A stretch of DNA of 64,000 bases from Botryosphaeria dothidea (lineage: Eukaryota > Ascomycota > Dothideomycetes > Botryosphaeriales > Botryosphaeriaceae), in contig WWBZ02000016.1 in the NCBI GenBank assembly GCA_011503125.2, positions 2,914,001 to 2,978,000 of the forward strand, read 5' to 3'. Numbering within the stretch: position 1 is the stretch's first letter; every line of letters begins with the position of its first letter. Position numbers and translations under genes: made by a program. Under the pieces are notes generated by a model. That model was not told where the DNA came from, made no database searches, and saw only the letters and a program-made list of their open reading frames with translations. Below, piece after piece: positions 25,326-38,484 of this stretch.

Positions 25326-26492
25326 ATGCTTGTTCTGGGTTCGGGTTGCATGATCACTGGGGCGTGTGGAGACTACGGATATCATGAAGGATACATGAGC
25401 CAATAAAAAGTCTCCTCGATTGGATCTGGCTATGATGTGATAACCCGGTGATGCCAGCCACCTCCAAAAATAAAAGTACTTAAACAAAGTTATGTCCATA
25501 TGTGAATTTCATCGACTCTTGTTATACAGGTTTACTGTACCCGCTGATGTCAGCCGGTTTGTAAACAAGATACCGCATCGAGGCCATCTGCAGTCCAGGA
25601 CCGTAATCAGAGACTCGGTTCCATATCTTCTTGTGCTGCCTCCACACATTCAGCAAACAGTAGAAGTGGCCCGACATGCCCAAAGGGCCGCCATTCGCAG
25701 TCAAGCAATTTATATTACGAGCTTGAGCGCAGGATTCAAGAAATCGTTGCTCGAGTCAATCTGGTTGTCTGGGTCAGTGCTCGAATCTCGGCCACGCCCT
25801 ACTTCTCGCTTAGCGCTAAGAATAGGATTTCCGCCCTCATCATCAGTTCGCTACTAACTGTGAAACCTCAGCTTGATTGGTGGAACGGCGTAATCATTTT
25901 GAGGCTGAAAGCCAGCAATCAAGCTACACCCGATGGTTGTGGCGGTCGTCTGCAGCTGACAGCACCGCCGGAGGGTCTGAGGTGAAAGAAAAGATATATG
26001 ATGACAGCATAGGCCTGACATGTCCCTGACGATGATCCTTAGCGTAGGAATACTCGCGTAAGACACATGGTGTGTCATTGAGATATTGAGTCTCGTGAAA
26101 GAATAGGCTGCCTCCTCGTCTGTACAGGAGATTTATATGCGGAAACCAGGGATTCGGTGTTCCTCGTTCTCGCCCCCGGGCCAAGACCAATCTGCCATGC
26201 GAGACTCTGTATGCCATATCGGTAGCCGAAAACTGAAAGCGCCACTTTGGCCCCCAGGAAACAACCTTATCCGTAAGCGGTTAGGAATGCAACGGTGGCA
26301 TGCTTATTGCTTACGCTGCTCTGTCGAGTCGGGATGAGGCGTTAGTAGAGTTCGAGGGCTGGGTGTTGTAGAACACGATGACAGCGGGGATGGCGGAGCA
26401 TTAAAATTGAGAGCAAGTCCCTTCATTCTAGTTTCCTCTCTTCTTCGGGCCCAGCTCTCCTTTCTGTTATTTGAACCTCAGGAGTGTCGAAG
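25326..26492. other. Intergenic region
   Basis: About 1.2 kb holding the RPS15 3' flank and the promoter of the next gene. Short frames occur on both strands but none has recognisable motifs. No repeat or RNA gene was seen. Confidence 0.4.
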
Positions 26493-27807
26493 ATGGCTGT
26501 TTCTACGCCATACGTGATGGTCTCGCCGACCGATGGTGGCCATTTATCCCCCAAACCTCTGCTCAAGCGTCGCCGAAGCTGGTTCTTGTCCTTCTGGAGG
26601 CACATCTTCATCCTCGCGGGGGCGCTTCTTGCCTGCATTGCACCGACTATTGGATTTCTCATTGCGTTGGACCATTTCAGTACCCGTACGGATATAGAGA
26701 ACGAGATAGATGGTAAAAGAGCAATCTACTTGGTCGGTGACAAAGCACTGACGGAGAGCAGTGAACAAAGCCATTTGCCGACCTCAACGTGAAGTGCCTT
26801 CGACCGTCAATAAGTTCTCTGCAGTTACTTTTTCTACGGGAACGCTCAGCTGGGCAGAAGCAAAAGCGATCGAAGTGGCGTGGAACTTCGTTATCGGCAA
26901 GGGCATACAGGCCGTCCTGGTACTCAGTTCATATTGGGTGTTCATGGGCGCCCTGCTGCGCAACGCAGAACGTACGCCGATCCCGTATAACGTCTATTCG
27001 TCGTTAACCTTCCAACACGGTTCTCCAATGTCGCTTTGGCATATCCTCAAAAACTTTGGGAAGATGGGCGGTACCCGGCTGAAGGCTACGCTCCTGTGGC
27101 TGGTGTTCTCCATCATCTTCATTCTCGTTTCGCCGAGTATCCTGGACCTCATGGCAGGATATATATCGAAGAAGCAAGCGCTAGTCAAGCTATCGAACGG
27201 TGTTCTCATGCCGTGGAGAAACGCAACGTATGTTACGGATGGGCAAACGTTCCATGTTTCGGATCCTTTCTTCTACAAAAACGTTCCCAACGCGGATGGC
27301 ACTTTCTATCTCCTGGACGATACCTTCAAGGCGACGGATCTTTTCGCAGCCGGTGATGGCAATCCTGTTCCGCACTTTGGAACGGCGAGGTTGCAGACCA
27401 AAGGTGGACCTTTCGAGTGCGTGCCGACTTACGAGAATACATATGAATGGGGTCTGGCGCCCGGAATTCTGCTGATTTGGATTCCGCTCATGTTGATCTG
27501 GACGGCGGGCATGTATTTGGTGTGGTTCGACACGCATCGTCACAGCAAGCTGTGGCGCCGAGGCAGGCGACTGGGCATGTGGCGAGCCGTACTGGACTTG
27601 GCGGAGGCGATCCGTGAAGACCTTGGGCCTGATCTCGCAGGCTATTCAAATGAAGAGCTGGATAAGGCCATCGACGAGAAGGGGTCGAGCTGGATGTATT
27701 ATGCGTCAGGGCTGGGAACGGGCAGGCCGGTCAGCCACATTGGATTGAGTTCCAGGCAGAGCGGAAAGTTTGGGCTTAGCGATGACGCGGGGCAGCTGTA
27801 CGGGTGA
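26493..27807 (+). CDS. Fungal multi-pass membrane protein of unknown function
   Basis: I read two exons, 26493-26712 and 26762-27807, for 421 residues. The 49-base intron (GTAAAA donor, CTGAC branch, AGCAG acceptor) is short, so this junction is the weakest part of the model. Four membrane helices are visible: IFILAGALLACIAPTIGFLI near residue 40, AVLVLSSYWVFMGALL, LLWLVFSIIFILVSPSIL and ILLIWIPLMLIWTAGMYLVW. The stretch between helices three and four is long and probably extracytoplasmic (FYLLDDTFKATDLF). The C-terminal tail is polar. It resembles the many uncharacterised membrane proteins of filamentous fungi that share an AKAIEVAWNFVIGKG-like segment. No enzymatic motif is seen and I cannot assign a function. 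Confidence 0.7.
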
Positions 27808-28557
27808 GGGGCAGGGTTCGTGTGGATTTAATCAGCGCGCACACCGCAGCGTCGCCTTATGGCGAATAGGAAGGTGTGCGTGTATTTTGCGCAAAGCAGC
27901 CAGTCATGTAAGAGTCAGTCGACACGTGAAGGTTATGTAGTTACCTAATTAGAGGGGATTTGCCGCGGCACCATCGGCGACAATTTTTTTCTCGTGTCTC
28001 ACGAGAGGCGGGGCGGGTGAGAAATTCGGTGTGACTGGAGTGAGGTGTGAGTCTCCTGAACGCTTAGTGACGGCTGAGTGAGGCTCAGGGGGGGCACTGG
28101 AGGGATGGAGGAGTGCTTGCGCAGGAACGCGGGCTTGGGCGATGATGCAATGCAGCGATGTGCAGCAGCCGCGTCCAAACAATCCGGGGAAGCGCGCCGC
28201 GCTCTCCGCGACTGCAGTGCTGACAGATACCGCCTCCGTCCTTCGACGCGTTTCCCGTGAATTATTAACCTGCGCTGAAGGCCCCGGGCTTGAGCTTAAA
28301 AGAGCAGGACCCTTTGAGCCGTTGTTAAGCTGCTACTTTTAGGGCGATTGCGCCATCTCCACCGTCGCAGCCGTGCGCCCTCAGTCCATTCCATTGTCTG
28401 ACAAACTGCTCGAGCGCCTTGACTTTTTAAGCTCGCTGCTTCCCTCTTCTCATCCGTGTCGTGCACTCGTCGCTCTTCGCCAGCCCGTTGAGACCTGCCC
28501 ACGCCGTTACCAGTCACATCCCTCCGGCCCCGAAACTTTTGAGCCACAAGCACCATC
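27808..28557. other. Intergenic region upstream of CYS3
   Basis: Promoter region of the cystathionine gamma-lyase gene. The ten bases at 28142-28151 match the fungal sulfur-regulator consensus ATGRYRYCAT at nine positions; this may be chance. A pyrimidine-rich leader runs from about 28430. Confidence 0.35.
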
Positions 28558-29925
28558 ATGACGCACACTGAACATCCCATCGACACCCCGCCGCGCGCGC
28601 CCTCTCCCGTGCACCAATTCGGCACTTTGGCTGTCCACGCGGGTTCTCCTCACGATCCCGTCACTGGCGCTGTAATTGCTCCTGTGCGTACAGCAGAACC
28701 CCGCCCTTATCTCCGTAGCCCCGCTTACATGCGTCCAGATTTCCCTTTCTACGACCTTTGCCCAGTCGGCTGTCGGCAAGCCCATCGGTGAATACGAGTA
28801 CACTAGAAGCTCGAATCCGAACAGGTAGGATCCTACCCCGCTCAGCGATCTGGTATAGCCTGTTCTGACGGTGTATACTGCAGGGACAATTTCGAGAAAG
28901 CTATCGCTGCACTTGAGCACGCCCGCTACGCCCTCGCTTTCTCCTCCGGCTCTACCACAACTGCTATCATCCTGCAGTCCCTCGCCGCCGGCTCGCACGT
29001 CGTTTCCGTCTCCGATGTCTATGGCGGCACCCATCGCTATTTCACCAAGGTCGCCGCTGCCCACGGCGTGCACGTCACCTTCTCGCCGTCGATCGAGCTG
29101 GATATTGAGGACCTGATCCGTCCCAACGAGACGAAGTTGATCTGGATTGAGTCGCCCAGCAACCCGACTCTGAGCCTGGTGGATATCCGCGCCGTTGCTA
29201 CTATTGCGCACAGGCATGGAATTATGGTCGTTGTGGACAATACCTTCCTCTCTCCATACGTCCAGAACCCGCTTGACCACGGAGCCGACATTGTCGTGCA
29301 CAGTGTGACCAAGTATATCAACGGCCACTCGGACGTCCTGATGGGCGCCTGCGCATACAACTCGGATGCGTTGCATGAGCGTCTATCTTTCCTGCAGAAC
29401 GCCATCGGCGGTGTTCCTAGTGCTTTTGACTGCTGGCTTGCGCACCGCGGTCTGAAGACGCTGCATTTGCGCGCCAGGGAGGCCACTTCCAACGCTACCC
29501 AGATTGCCAACGCTCTCCTAGCTTCTCCGCACGCCATCGCCGTCAACTACCCTGGTCTCCCCTCGCATCCACAGCACCACATCACCGCTAAGCAACACCG
29601 TAACGGCATGGGCGGCGGTATGCTCTCTTTCCGCATAAACGGCGGCCAGGAGGCTGCCGAGCGCTTCTGCCAGGCCACTAAGATTTTCACCCTCGCTGAG
29701 TCCTTGGGCGGCGTTGAATCCTTGGTCGAGGTGCCAGGCAGCATGACACACGCCGGAATCCCTAAGGAGCAAAGGGAAGCCGCTGGTGTCTTTGACGACC
29801 TTGTCAGAGTAAGCTGCGGTATCGAGGACGGCGAGGACCTCACGCGGGATGTTTTGCAAGCTTTGGAGAAGGCTGTTGTTGGTGGCAAGATCAACAACGG
29901 CAATGGCATCAACAACGGCGCTTGA
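28558..29925 (+). CDS. CYS3: Cystathionine gamma-lyase
   Basis: Three exons, 28558-28683, 28739-28824 and 28884-29925, give 417 residues. The protein follows yeast Cys3 closely: VIAPISLSTTFAQSAVG, EYEYTRSSNPNR, SDVYGGTHRYFTKVA, and the PLP-lysine motif HSVTKYINGHSDV with the Schiff-base lysine at K214. Later blocks include FTLAESLGGVESL and MTHAGIPKE. The enzyme splits cystathionine into cysteine, ammonia and 2-oxobutyrate, the last step of reverse transsulfuration in the cytosol. Both introns fall at conserved positions and restore motifs exactly. The C-terminal Asn/Gly tail (NNGNGINNGA) is an extension not needed for catalysis. Gamma-lyase is preferred over gamma-synthase because of the match to Cys3-specific blocks. 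Confidence 0.95.
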
Positions 29926-31790
29926 AGCCTTTGCGCCACGATACACGATACGGGAACTGTTTTTTGGATAGAGTTCACTTATTAAAATCTCCATTGGATC
30001 ACCGGAGTTTTTGGACAAGGATTATCGGCCGGGTTTCTACTCAATTCATCCAGAGGCGCAATCTTTAGCCTTGATAGAGCATAAAGGTCATTGATAGATT
30101 TATGCGTTGCTTTTATTTTGCTTGAACCTGTCTATTTCTTGGAACGTTCTATCTTTCGTCTCAATTTCGATGGTATCGGGTAATAACTCTCGGAACCTTC
30201 ATGATGCCCTTTCGTCGACCCAAAACATTGCAGGGCCCCAATTCTACGAACTGTAACTATTAGATCCGTCAATACTTAGGCCAAAAAGTCTCTGTACGGC
30301 AGTTTACGAGGTCTACATCGCCTGTGTGAGTGCCATTCTTCAGGTGTTGTCTTAGTCGCAGAATGTACGCTAACCAAAGGTTGCGCTGGAGAGGCGAGCC
30401 GCATTCCATACCTCCGTTCGCCGCCCAACCTTCTTTCAGGATCAGGTGTGGAATAAAACGAACAGATCCAAACATGCCATGGTTCCTGTTCACTAATTCT
30501 TCTTCGGCTGTATCCTTTTAGTATTTCAACTGCCGATTCCAGACACGCTCTCCTTCGAATTTCAAACCAGGATCTCTTCTTGACAAAATCGCTCATTTAT
30601 CACGGTCCAGAACGTGCGCAGTTCCCGAGGGCTGATCAGGAAACTCATGGCATGGAATCAGGAAGCCACCCTTTTTCCTCACAGCGAATGGACCGACTGG
30701 GGCACGCTTCAGCATGAAGCCGCCCTCGGGTGTCGAGTGGAATGGCATGAATGGGTCGTGGCCTTTTCGGCTGTCTGGGAGGCGCCATATTTCGTGTATG
30801 ATTGCAATAGGGCTGGTGATGCGGTGGTGGGAGGTGTGGACTTCGAGGAGCTCCTGGAGTGGACGGTGGATGACGTTGGTTCGCTGCCGCGAGACCAGGA
30901 AGCAGACCACCATTATCCCTGGGATCATGTGGAGGGCGAATGGAAATGCCACGGTGCACAGTATTGTGACTCGGGAGAGTTGGAGGATGGGATGGCGGGA
31001 CAAAGCAGCTGGGATTACGCAATGAGCACGACGGTGCCCTCTGAGATTACGGCCTCGGAAGATCAGCCGCCGGTGAAGAGCATGGACGGAGTCTCGATTT
31101 CTCACCCTGGACTCTCTGAACGAAGCCATCCAGTGCCGCGGTCCCAAGCCTGCTGGCTGGATGATTCAAATTCTTTGACAGTGGCTATTTATCTGGCAGT
31201 ATTGGTGATTTATGGGACTTGGACTTCCATGAACCGGGAATTCCATGAGCTGTATAGTCTGCGTTGAGTGGGAGCAAGATATATTGGAACTCTTTGAAGT
31301 CAATCATGTCCCTTGAGACTGATGCAGTTTCCAGGACTTTGCTATTTAGGTTTGCTCAAACGGCTTATGGCGCCCGCTGCAGTTCTTCAAGAGGCAGCTG
31401 CCAGGAAAGGAAATTCGTACCAGGCAAGTGCCTGGACCCCGTGCTCTTCACCTGAAAGCGAGCGTGCGGTTTCCCAAGATGCCGTTCACCAATCTTTGAT
31501 CAACGCCACTCCATTGACACCTGCGACGTACCAACTTACCTCACAGTCATCGCTATCCGGGCGAAATCCGCCCGCTTCACATCCGTTCTCATTCAAAACA
31601 CACTTTTGCAGCATTTCGCGCATTATTTCTCAGTCCCCACCGGCGGTTTTGTACAAGCGGCCGCGCAGGTCCTGGCTTGCTCAAATTAACAACCCAAGAC
31701 GCTGAACGCCCATTAACTGCGCTTTGCCATATCTTTAGTTATCATATCTTGTTTCAACACTCGAAAGCACACTCTAATCAGCACGCGATC
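29926..31790. other. Intergenic stretch with an unresolved pair of antisense reading frames
   Basis: Most of this looks non-coding. At 30593-31267 both strands carry long open frames. Plus: ATG at 30647, 207 codons, acidic and Trp-rich, with a hydrophobic end (LTVAIYLAVLVIYG). Minus: 31147-30593, about 184 codons, basic, with a hydrophobic run (VTILCTVAFPFALHM). Each is roughly the complement of the other's composition, so at most one is likely real. I cannot recognise either or choose a strand. Confidence 0.3.
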
Positions 31791-34700
31791 ATGCCGCTAA
31801 AGAAGCCCAAGAAGAAGAAGGCGGCAGCCTCAAAATCGAGCGAGCATCAACCGACCAAAGACGCAGACCTCACTCTCGAAGAATTTGAGCGCATAGTAGA
31901 TGAGGCGACCAGCAACCAAATACAAACAGCTGCGACAACGTCTTCAAGCCAGGATGACGGACGAACATCCCAGACAGCCGCGTCTGGGATTTCCAACCAC
32001 ACCGCCAGGGCCAAAATACCGTAGGTACCCTTATTCTCTTCGTTCTCCCAACAGAAATCCTATGCCAGAGCCCCACAATGATGAGTAGACTCGCTGACCA
32101 TAATCTCAGTGGCTCTATGAACCAACTCAGTCTGCCACGGGAAAGCATCGCCACCATACAAAAACTTTTGAGAATCAAAGACGGCGATCAGAGCGCGATA
32201 CAACAACAGCAGCATCAGCAGCAGCAGGAAACCACACACATGGCCTCCAGTCAGTCCACAGGTAGCACGAACGCTACCGCTAGTCCGCCCGACCCTGTCA
32301 AACTGCTCGCCGACGAAGCAAATGGCAACCAAGTTTGGCAAATGACGGGGGTGCTGGATGAAAATAACCAGGTAGTTGCGTTGGTCACGGACTCGCGGGA
32401 ACTGATCATTCTCGAGAAAAATGAGGACCCGAACGATACGAGCGTCCGACCGCGCCTTGCTTTACCCGGAGAGTCTCTGGAGTCAGGGGGAGACTTGATC
32501 GCTGGTAAGACAACTGTAGCCAGAATGGGCAGCGGAGACGGGCATGACAATAGTGACACTTCCGACTGCGATGACCATCGTACTGAGAATGAACACGCTG
32601 CCACAGACGTTCCTTCGAGTCACGGCAGCCTCAGAACTACCAATGAGGCAGAACATTGGAACAGTGAGATTCTCGAGCTTTGGCAAATTGTCAGCCACCT
32701 TCTCAAACAAATGGAAGAGTCCGAGGCCCAGGCGACTCAAATCAAGTCGGAAGTCACCATTCTTGACGATAAGCTCACCTTGGATACTGAAAAGCCGGGA
32801 GAAATAGTACATGGGGTCTTAGGAGCGGGTATGCATTCAAGCATAGCATTAAATAAAGCCTATACTGACATGAGTAGTCAGGGACTGGTTACCGCCGCAC
32901 GGTAAGAAATTCAATGCCGCAGTAGCAGCAGATGCAGATCTGAAGAGGGCCGTTTCCTTCGCTCGCAAATTGGGTAATTTTGCTAAATCTCCATCTATTC
33001 TGCGTTCTTCTGCTGACTGAACAGTCCTACTTGCCCAGGCTAGTGATACGGTCGTTGCCAATTACTATGACAAGTCCCTGCCTGAGACAGTCACTCCCCT
33101 CATGGAAGTCTTCGCCTCTTTTCTAATTAACAGTCCGCATTCGATACCGCCCGAGCGGCAAGTCGTGAGGATGTCGTCAGCTTGTGGTATTGCAACCTAC
33201 TTCTCTACCCCTTTTGTTGCTACCTGCGCTAACTGCACAGCTAATGCGCTTGAGATCGTCAAAAAGCTCGCCAAGACGCGAGTGATTATCGACGCACATG
33301 GTAACGTGCAACAGCCTAGTAGTAGCAGCGCGGCGCATGATCAAAGGGACGAAGGGTCAGATGATGATCTGAGCAAGAACATGAACGAAACCCTTACTTC
33401 TGAATTACATCGTGCAATCAACTCGGGCAACTTCGACGTAGCCATAGCCGCCGGCGCATTCATCGTAGTCAATAAAACTCACCATGAAGAAGATCGAAAT
33501 CCCGAGTCCGCCGATTCAGGTGAGGACGTCGAACTCTCAAGCCGTTGGCTGTTTAGGGAAGAGCGCGGAGCTGAAGCATGCACTCTAGAGCCAAACAGCC
33601 AATCCCCTTCCCGCACCTCCTCACCATCCTCTTTCAAACAGGAATCGCATCCGTCTGTTTCCCCTCATCGTTCTGGCGACAATGAGGAAACGAAGAAGAC
33701 GCGATTACGAATGGGAGTGCAAAGCATCGAGTGTTGCGAGGAAGCTCCTAATGACAATAGCAAAGGGCTGGTCTCCTGCACATCCTGCCCTGACGTACCG
33801 CCTTACGCGAAAGTCCTTGCGCAGCACTTTCCTCCGTCTCCACGCCTTGGTCCGATTGTGCCGGATTGGCAGACCTTGGTGGATCGGGAGAAGAACGGTG
33901 GCAAAGGAAAGCCACATTGGTCTGAATGGACGGGGTCATATAAAGCACCAAGGAAAGGGCATTTCGAAGCCCTTGTTCTTGAAGAGACGGTGATAGTGCC
34001 AGATGAAGAAAAGAGACGTGGTGCGAAATCGATAGACGATGATCGAGCCAGGGCGCCGTCGCCAGTGAGTTCATGCACGTTGGATGGTGAGGAGCCGCAG
34101 CAGGACAAAAGGAAAAAGAAGAACAAGAGCAAGAAGAGCAAGAGCAACAAAAAGAGAAAGAAGAAGAAGGCCCAGGAAAGTTCGGCAGTCGAGCAGGACA
34201 CAGAGGTGAAAAGGTCGCAAGAGGACGTCTGCCCTCCCCTTCCGCAGGACATCCCTCAAGTCGATAAAAACCAGGACACAGGCTTAATTCATCCACCCGA
34301 TGATATGGACCGAGATTCCGCAGCGGAAATTCTTGTTAACTTGAAGAATCACACGAAGGAGCAAAGTGGAGAGGAGGAAGACCTGCCTACTCAATCTGAA
34401 CCCCTGAGGTTGAACGAGGAGCATGGCACTGACGTGGCTGTTCCACCAAAGTCACATGTGTCGGAAGAACAGGTGAAGGATAACAGTGTGCTTTCTACTA
34501 CCACAGCTTCGCGGTCCGAAGAGGAGAAGGACGCCGCTATTCCTGTCCGCGTTGCACTTTTGGAGGAGCATAAGACTGCGGAAAAGATCATTCGCTCAGG
34601 ATCTCTGAAGCTGTTTGAGGAGCAGAGCTCAGAATTACATGTGGAGGATGGCAGCCTGCGAAGCACTCCGGAGCAGGCAGCCGCACCTCTTGCTTCGTCG

Positions 34701-36563
34701 GGCCCTCCTCAGACCGAAGAAAAGGCCGGAACTGAAACAGACATTCTCGAAAACCCTTCCGGGGTAGATGAAAGACGGGATAGCATTGAGATCCTCTCAA
34801 GTCGCGAAGCTGTGGGTAAGCCCAGGTGGTTCGATTTCGAATCCGATTCCGAAATGACTGACGTAGTCAAGGCCGATCTCAAGGCATTGATTAACAAACC
34901 CACTAAGCCGTTCGTCACGACACAGCCACGGAAAGCCGGAGGCCAGGAGCCAGATGAGAGTGAATCTGATACAAGGAGGAAGTGGTTCGATTCCGTAGCT
35001 TGGGATCGTGAGTTTCCTCCGCTGCGCGGAGAAAGCAGCACTCGCTCGCCCAAAGCGTCGATTGTTCCTGAGAACGTTTCTTCCACGACGGATCCTTCCC
35101 GCACCTCCTCTCCTGATTCCATCGGACGACCCACTGGTGAGATCGGAGGGGAATTCGTGGTGACAGTTACCCAAGTCGACAAGCCGGAGCGGATTCGTTG
35201 GCCTTATGTGACGAACGACTTTGCGAACCATTTTCCTCGTATAGCCAAGTTGCTTGCGGATTTAGAGGTTGAACGGAGTATTCGGGACGGTACTTTTGAC
35301 TTTGACATCTTGATGGCAGCTGACCAGATCGAATACGAGGACAATGTGGGTATTGCTCAGGATGATCTGCTGGACCATGGGTCGAAGCAGGAGTCAGAGC
35401 AAGAGCTAGAGCACGAGTTGGAGCAGAGGCCGGTCGAGCACTCATCGCCCCACGAGGCTATTTATTCGGCAGATGATGAGGGCAGTTTTGACGAGCAGCA
35501 AGAGTTTCGATCCTCACCATCATATGAAGCTGTCTGGTCTTCCGAGGAGCATATGCTCGAGCTGGAATCCGCAAAAAGCTCCATCGAGTACTCTGACATC
35601 TACCCACCACACGAAACTGTCCAAGAGGCCTCAGAAGCGGCTCTGGATGATGAACAATCAAGTAGCTTGTACCATGGGCCGGCCGATGAAGTAGAGACGG
35701 TTTCGCCATTGCAGACGAGCGACGAAACTTCCAGCCGTGGGGACGACAACATACGGAAGCCGATCATAAGGCTGCCTGTGGGTAGCTGTTATCCCGAGAA
35801 ACCGATGGATGGACCGCTGCGCGACGAGAGTGAAATCACGCAGACACCTGACGAGTATGACGTTGAGTTGCTGATCAAGCGTGAAGTGGCGATGCAGCTC
35901 GAATCGGTCTTGCAGGGCCAAGACAAGCTCCAGTCGCAAATGTCGGCCAACGAAAATAACCAAAATGAGGTCCTCAAGCGTCTGACAGCAAGTGAGAAGA
36001 TCCAGCTTGAGTTACTTGAAGAGCTTAAGGCTACCCGCAATGCTAAGAATGAGCTTCTGGAGGCAAATAACGCCAGTAGGGAAGTCCAGGCCGAGCTTCT
36101 CCGGAAAGCAGAAGCCAGTGACAAGACCCAGAAGACGCTGTTCCGCATGACGGATGAGTGCAGAACAATGCAGCAGAAGCTTCTCAAACGTGGTACAGCC
36201 GATGAGGAATCTCGAGCCAAGCTTTTTGGAATCGCGTCAGACTTCAACCAGAAGGTTGCTGCGTGGATAGCGGATTCTGGCATACCCGCTGAACAGCTCT
36301 CCAAGAGTGGAGGGAGTGAAAATATGCAGCAGCGGGAAGCGAAAGCATCCACCAAGGCATCTTCAAGCGTGCATTTCCAAGAGGGTAATAGCTTGGACAG
36401 CAGCATATTGGGCGTCAAGGACGAGGACGACCACGCCCAAGGAGAGCTTCAGAAAGTAGGTCGAGCGCTGATCAATGGTGGCAATGGTCGTGCTGACGAA
36501 AAACAGCCCCAAGAGACGGTAGGTGAGGCGGTGTCGGAGGAGAAGCAGGGCGGAACGGGCTGA
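31791..36563 (+). CDS. Large intrinsically disordered protein of unknown function
   Basis: Four exons, 31791-32020, 32110-32828, 32878-32973 and 33025-36563, give 1527 residues. Each junction keeps frame; the 49-base second intron has a TACTGAC branch and TAG acceptor. The N-terminus is Lys-rich (MPLKKPKKKKAAAS) followed by DLTLEEFERIVDEAT. A more ordered part spans the last two introns (HGKKFNAAVAADADLKRAVS, then LLAQASDTVVANYYDKSLPE, then VRMSSACGIATYFSTPFVA). The rest is mostly acidic and Ser-rich with a 25-residue Lys/Arg tract near 710-735, two WFD motifs (PRWFDFESD near 949, RKWFDSVAWD near 999), and a coiled coil near 1300-1410. I recognise no family. The basic tracts suggest nuclear or nucleic-acid contact, an inference only. 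The first intron is the least certain. Confidence 0.65.
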
Positions 36564-38484
36564 TCCGCTACCGGCATCCTATCAACACGTCTCCAGCAGC
36601 ACCAATACGCAACTCGCGCTGACATTTACCGGCTAGGTGGGTCAACCCGTTACGCCGGACGTTGCCAGGTATCTTGGCCGCGGGATGATCTGGGATGATA
36701 TCAGGTATGAGGTGGACTTGCAGCGGTGTCGCCGACAGACGCCTTGGTCTTCGTCTCCTCACGCATGGCGGGATCTGCCCCGCTCCTTTGATGACTCAGA
36801 TCTTGCGTTGGAAATCAGATGGCTTGGGATTGATTAGGTTGGCGGATACGACTTTCTTTCTGAATCCTGCGCTGATGAAATTTGACGGCATTGAACGGAT
36901 TTGATGGTGGAACACTTCGTTGTTGGGATTGCAAAATGGCCAAGGAGATAGTCGGGGTTAAGGGGAAATGGTAGGGGAGTTGCAAGGATGATGTTTTCCT
37001 GCTCTCTTTCACTCTGGTTTCCAGCCAAACAGCATCGGTCCCGACTGATTGGATACTTTTGAAAGGCAGCTTGGCGGGGATCATGGTATTGGACCAACGA
37101 AACGGGGGTTACGCCGGAATTGAAAGAAGGTCCAATAAGTGAAGTAAGAGTCTGGCGACCCATGCTCTTCAACATTTTTCGTTGTCTATTCTGCGTCTCT
37201 GGGTGTGAGAAGATGCTGCAGACGCCGCTACCGGGAGAATGATGCTCTGACGTGCAGTGCGGCCAATCGGGCAATATGCGTGACGTGATTCGGCAGACGG
37301 TGTAGCACGTATGCAGCTGGCCTAGCGACGCACAAGGCGGACTGACCCGCAAATGCACGCGCCTTTGTGGCCGCCCCGCCCCCGCGATGACGCGGGATGG
37401 CCGCTATCTAAATGCGGCAAAAGTTGGGAGTGGAGAAGACCACTCACGACTCAGTGCTCCTGCGCCGACCACACACAGCCCTGTCACACCACAACAGATA
37501 ACTACTAATGCAACCCAGCAAGACTGATCCCGCGGAAAATTCTTCAACGGGTGTACCTCCGCACGCAGGCACTGCACTACTGGTTTTGGAGAGATGCACA
37601 GGGCGATCCTCCAGGAAGGGAGCGCTCCATTCGGGTAGCTAGCGGCTTGCGGAGGTGGAGAAGGACCGAGAGCGGTCGCCTCGTTTTACGGTGCTCGGGT
37701 AGCTCGTGTTGGGTGTGGTTAAGGTGACGATAGCCCGAAGCTTCTTGAGATAGTCGACTCACACCGACTTCGGGCACCAATGCGGGCGCCCGCAATCTTA
37801 AAACGCCTTCCTTAGGCTCGCGGACCGCTCGGCGAAGTAACGTCCTACAGACAAGCGGATGACGTCTGATCGGCCGAGCGATATTAGGTTTGCGGATGTA
37901 CACGTAGGTCCTCCGTGGCTTCGGGTAAGCAGAAGGAGAGCCTCACGCCTCTCGGGGGTGCCCAGGATATGCACTTCCGAACCACGACTTGTCAGGCTCG
38001 CCGTACCCGCCACAGTTCCCGTTTTCAAATTCTATTTGATTGATTCGTCTGGCTTGCCCGTATCACCATATCACCAGCCAAGCACGCGACTTTGCATTAT
38101 CTGTGGATGTACGTGATTGCTTGGTCACACACATATACTCCCACGGGACGCTATTCGTAGCACGACGCTCACACCCAACACATTAAACTCCTCCCCAACC
38201 CGCCGAAGTTCCCTGCAACTTTCTTTCCTTCAGCCTCCCGACAGCAAACTCTACTACTCAGTCGACACGCTGCGCGTCAGCCGCTGATATTATATCCACA
38301 CCACGCACTGCACCACCCACTCCGTCGTCCACAAACCTACCCACCACCAAACAGCTCTGCCGACACAGAACCAAACACAAAACCAATTGCAGAGTCTCCA
38401 CTCCACACACTTGTTTGTCACCTGCACCCTCGCGGCGGCCAACTCTTCCGAACCCGCCCAATCCAAAACAAAACCAAAAAAGAG
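36564..38484. other. Intergenic stretch, 1.9 kb
   Basis: This holds the 3' flank of the disordered-protein gene and, at the right end, a long CT/CA-rich leader (from about 38160) for the small Cys/His protein gene. The middle, 37500-38000, has GC-rich blocks and open frames on the minus strand that I cannot relate to any protein. GATATTATATCC at 38285-38296 is a possible TATA element. Confidence 0.35.

Noticed and set aside
28142..28151. Possible sulfur-regulator site upstream of CYS3
   Set aside because: Nine of ten matches to a degenerate consensus, single site, about 400 bases upstream; too weak to list as a feature.
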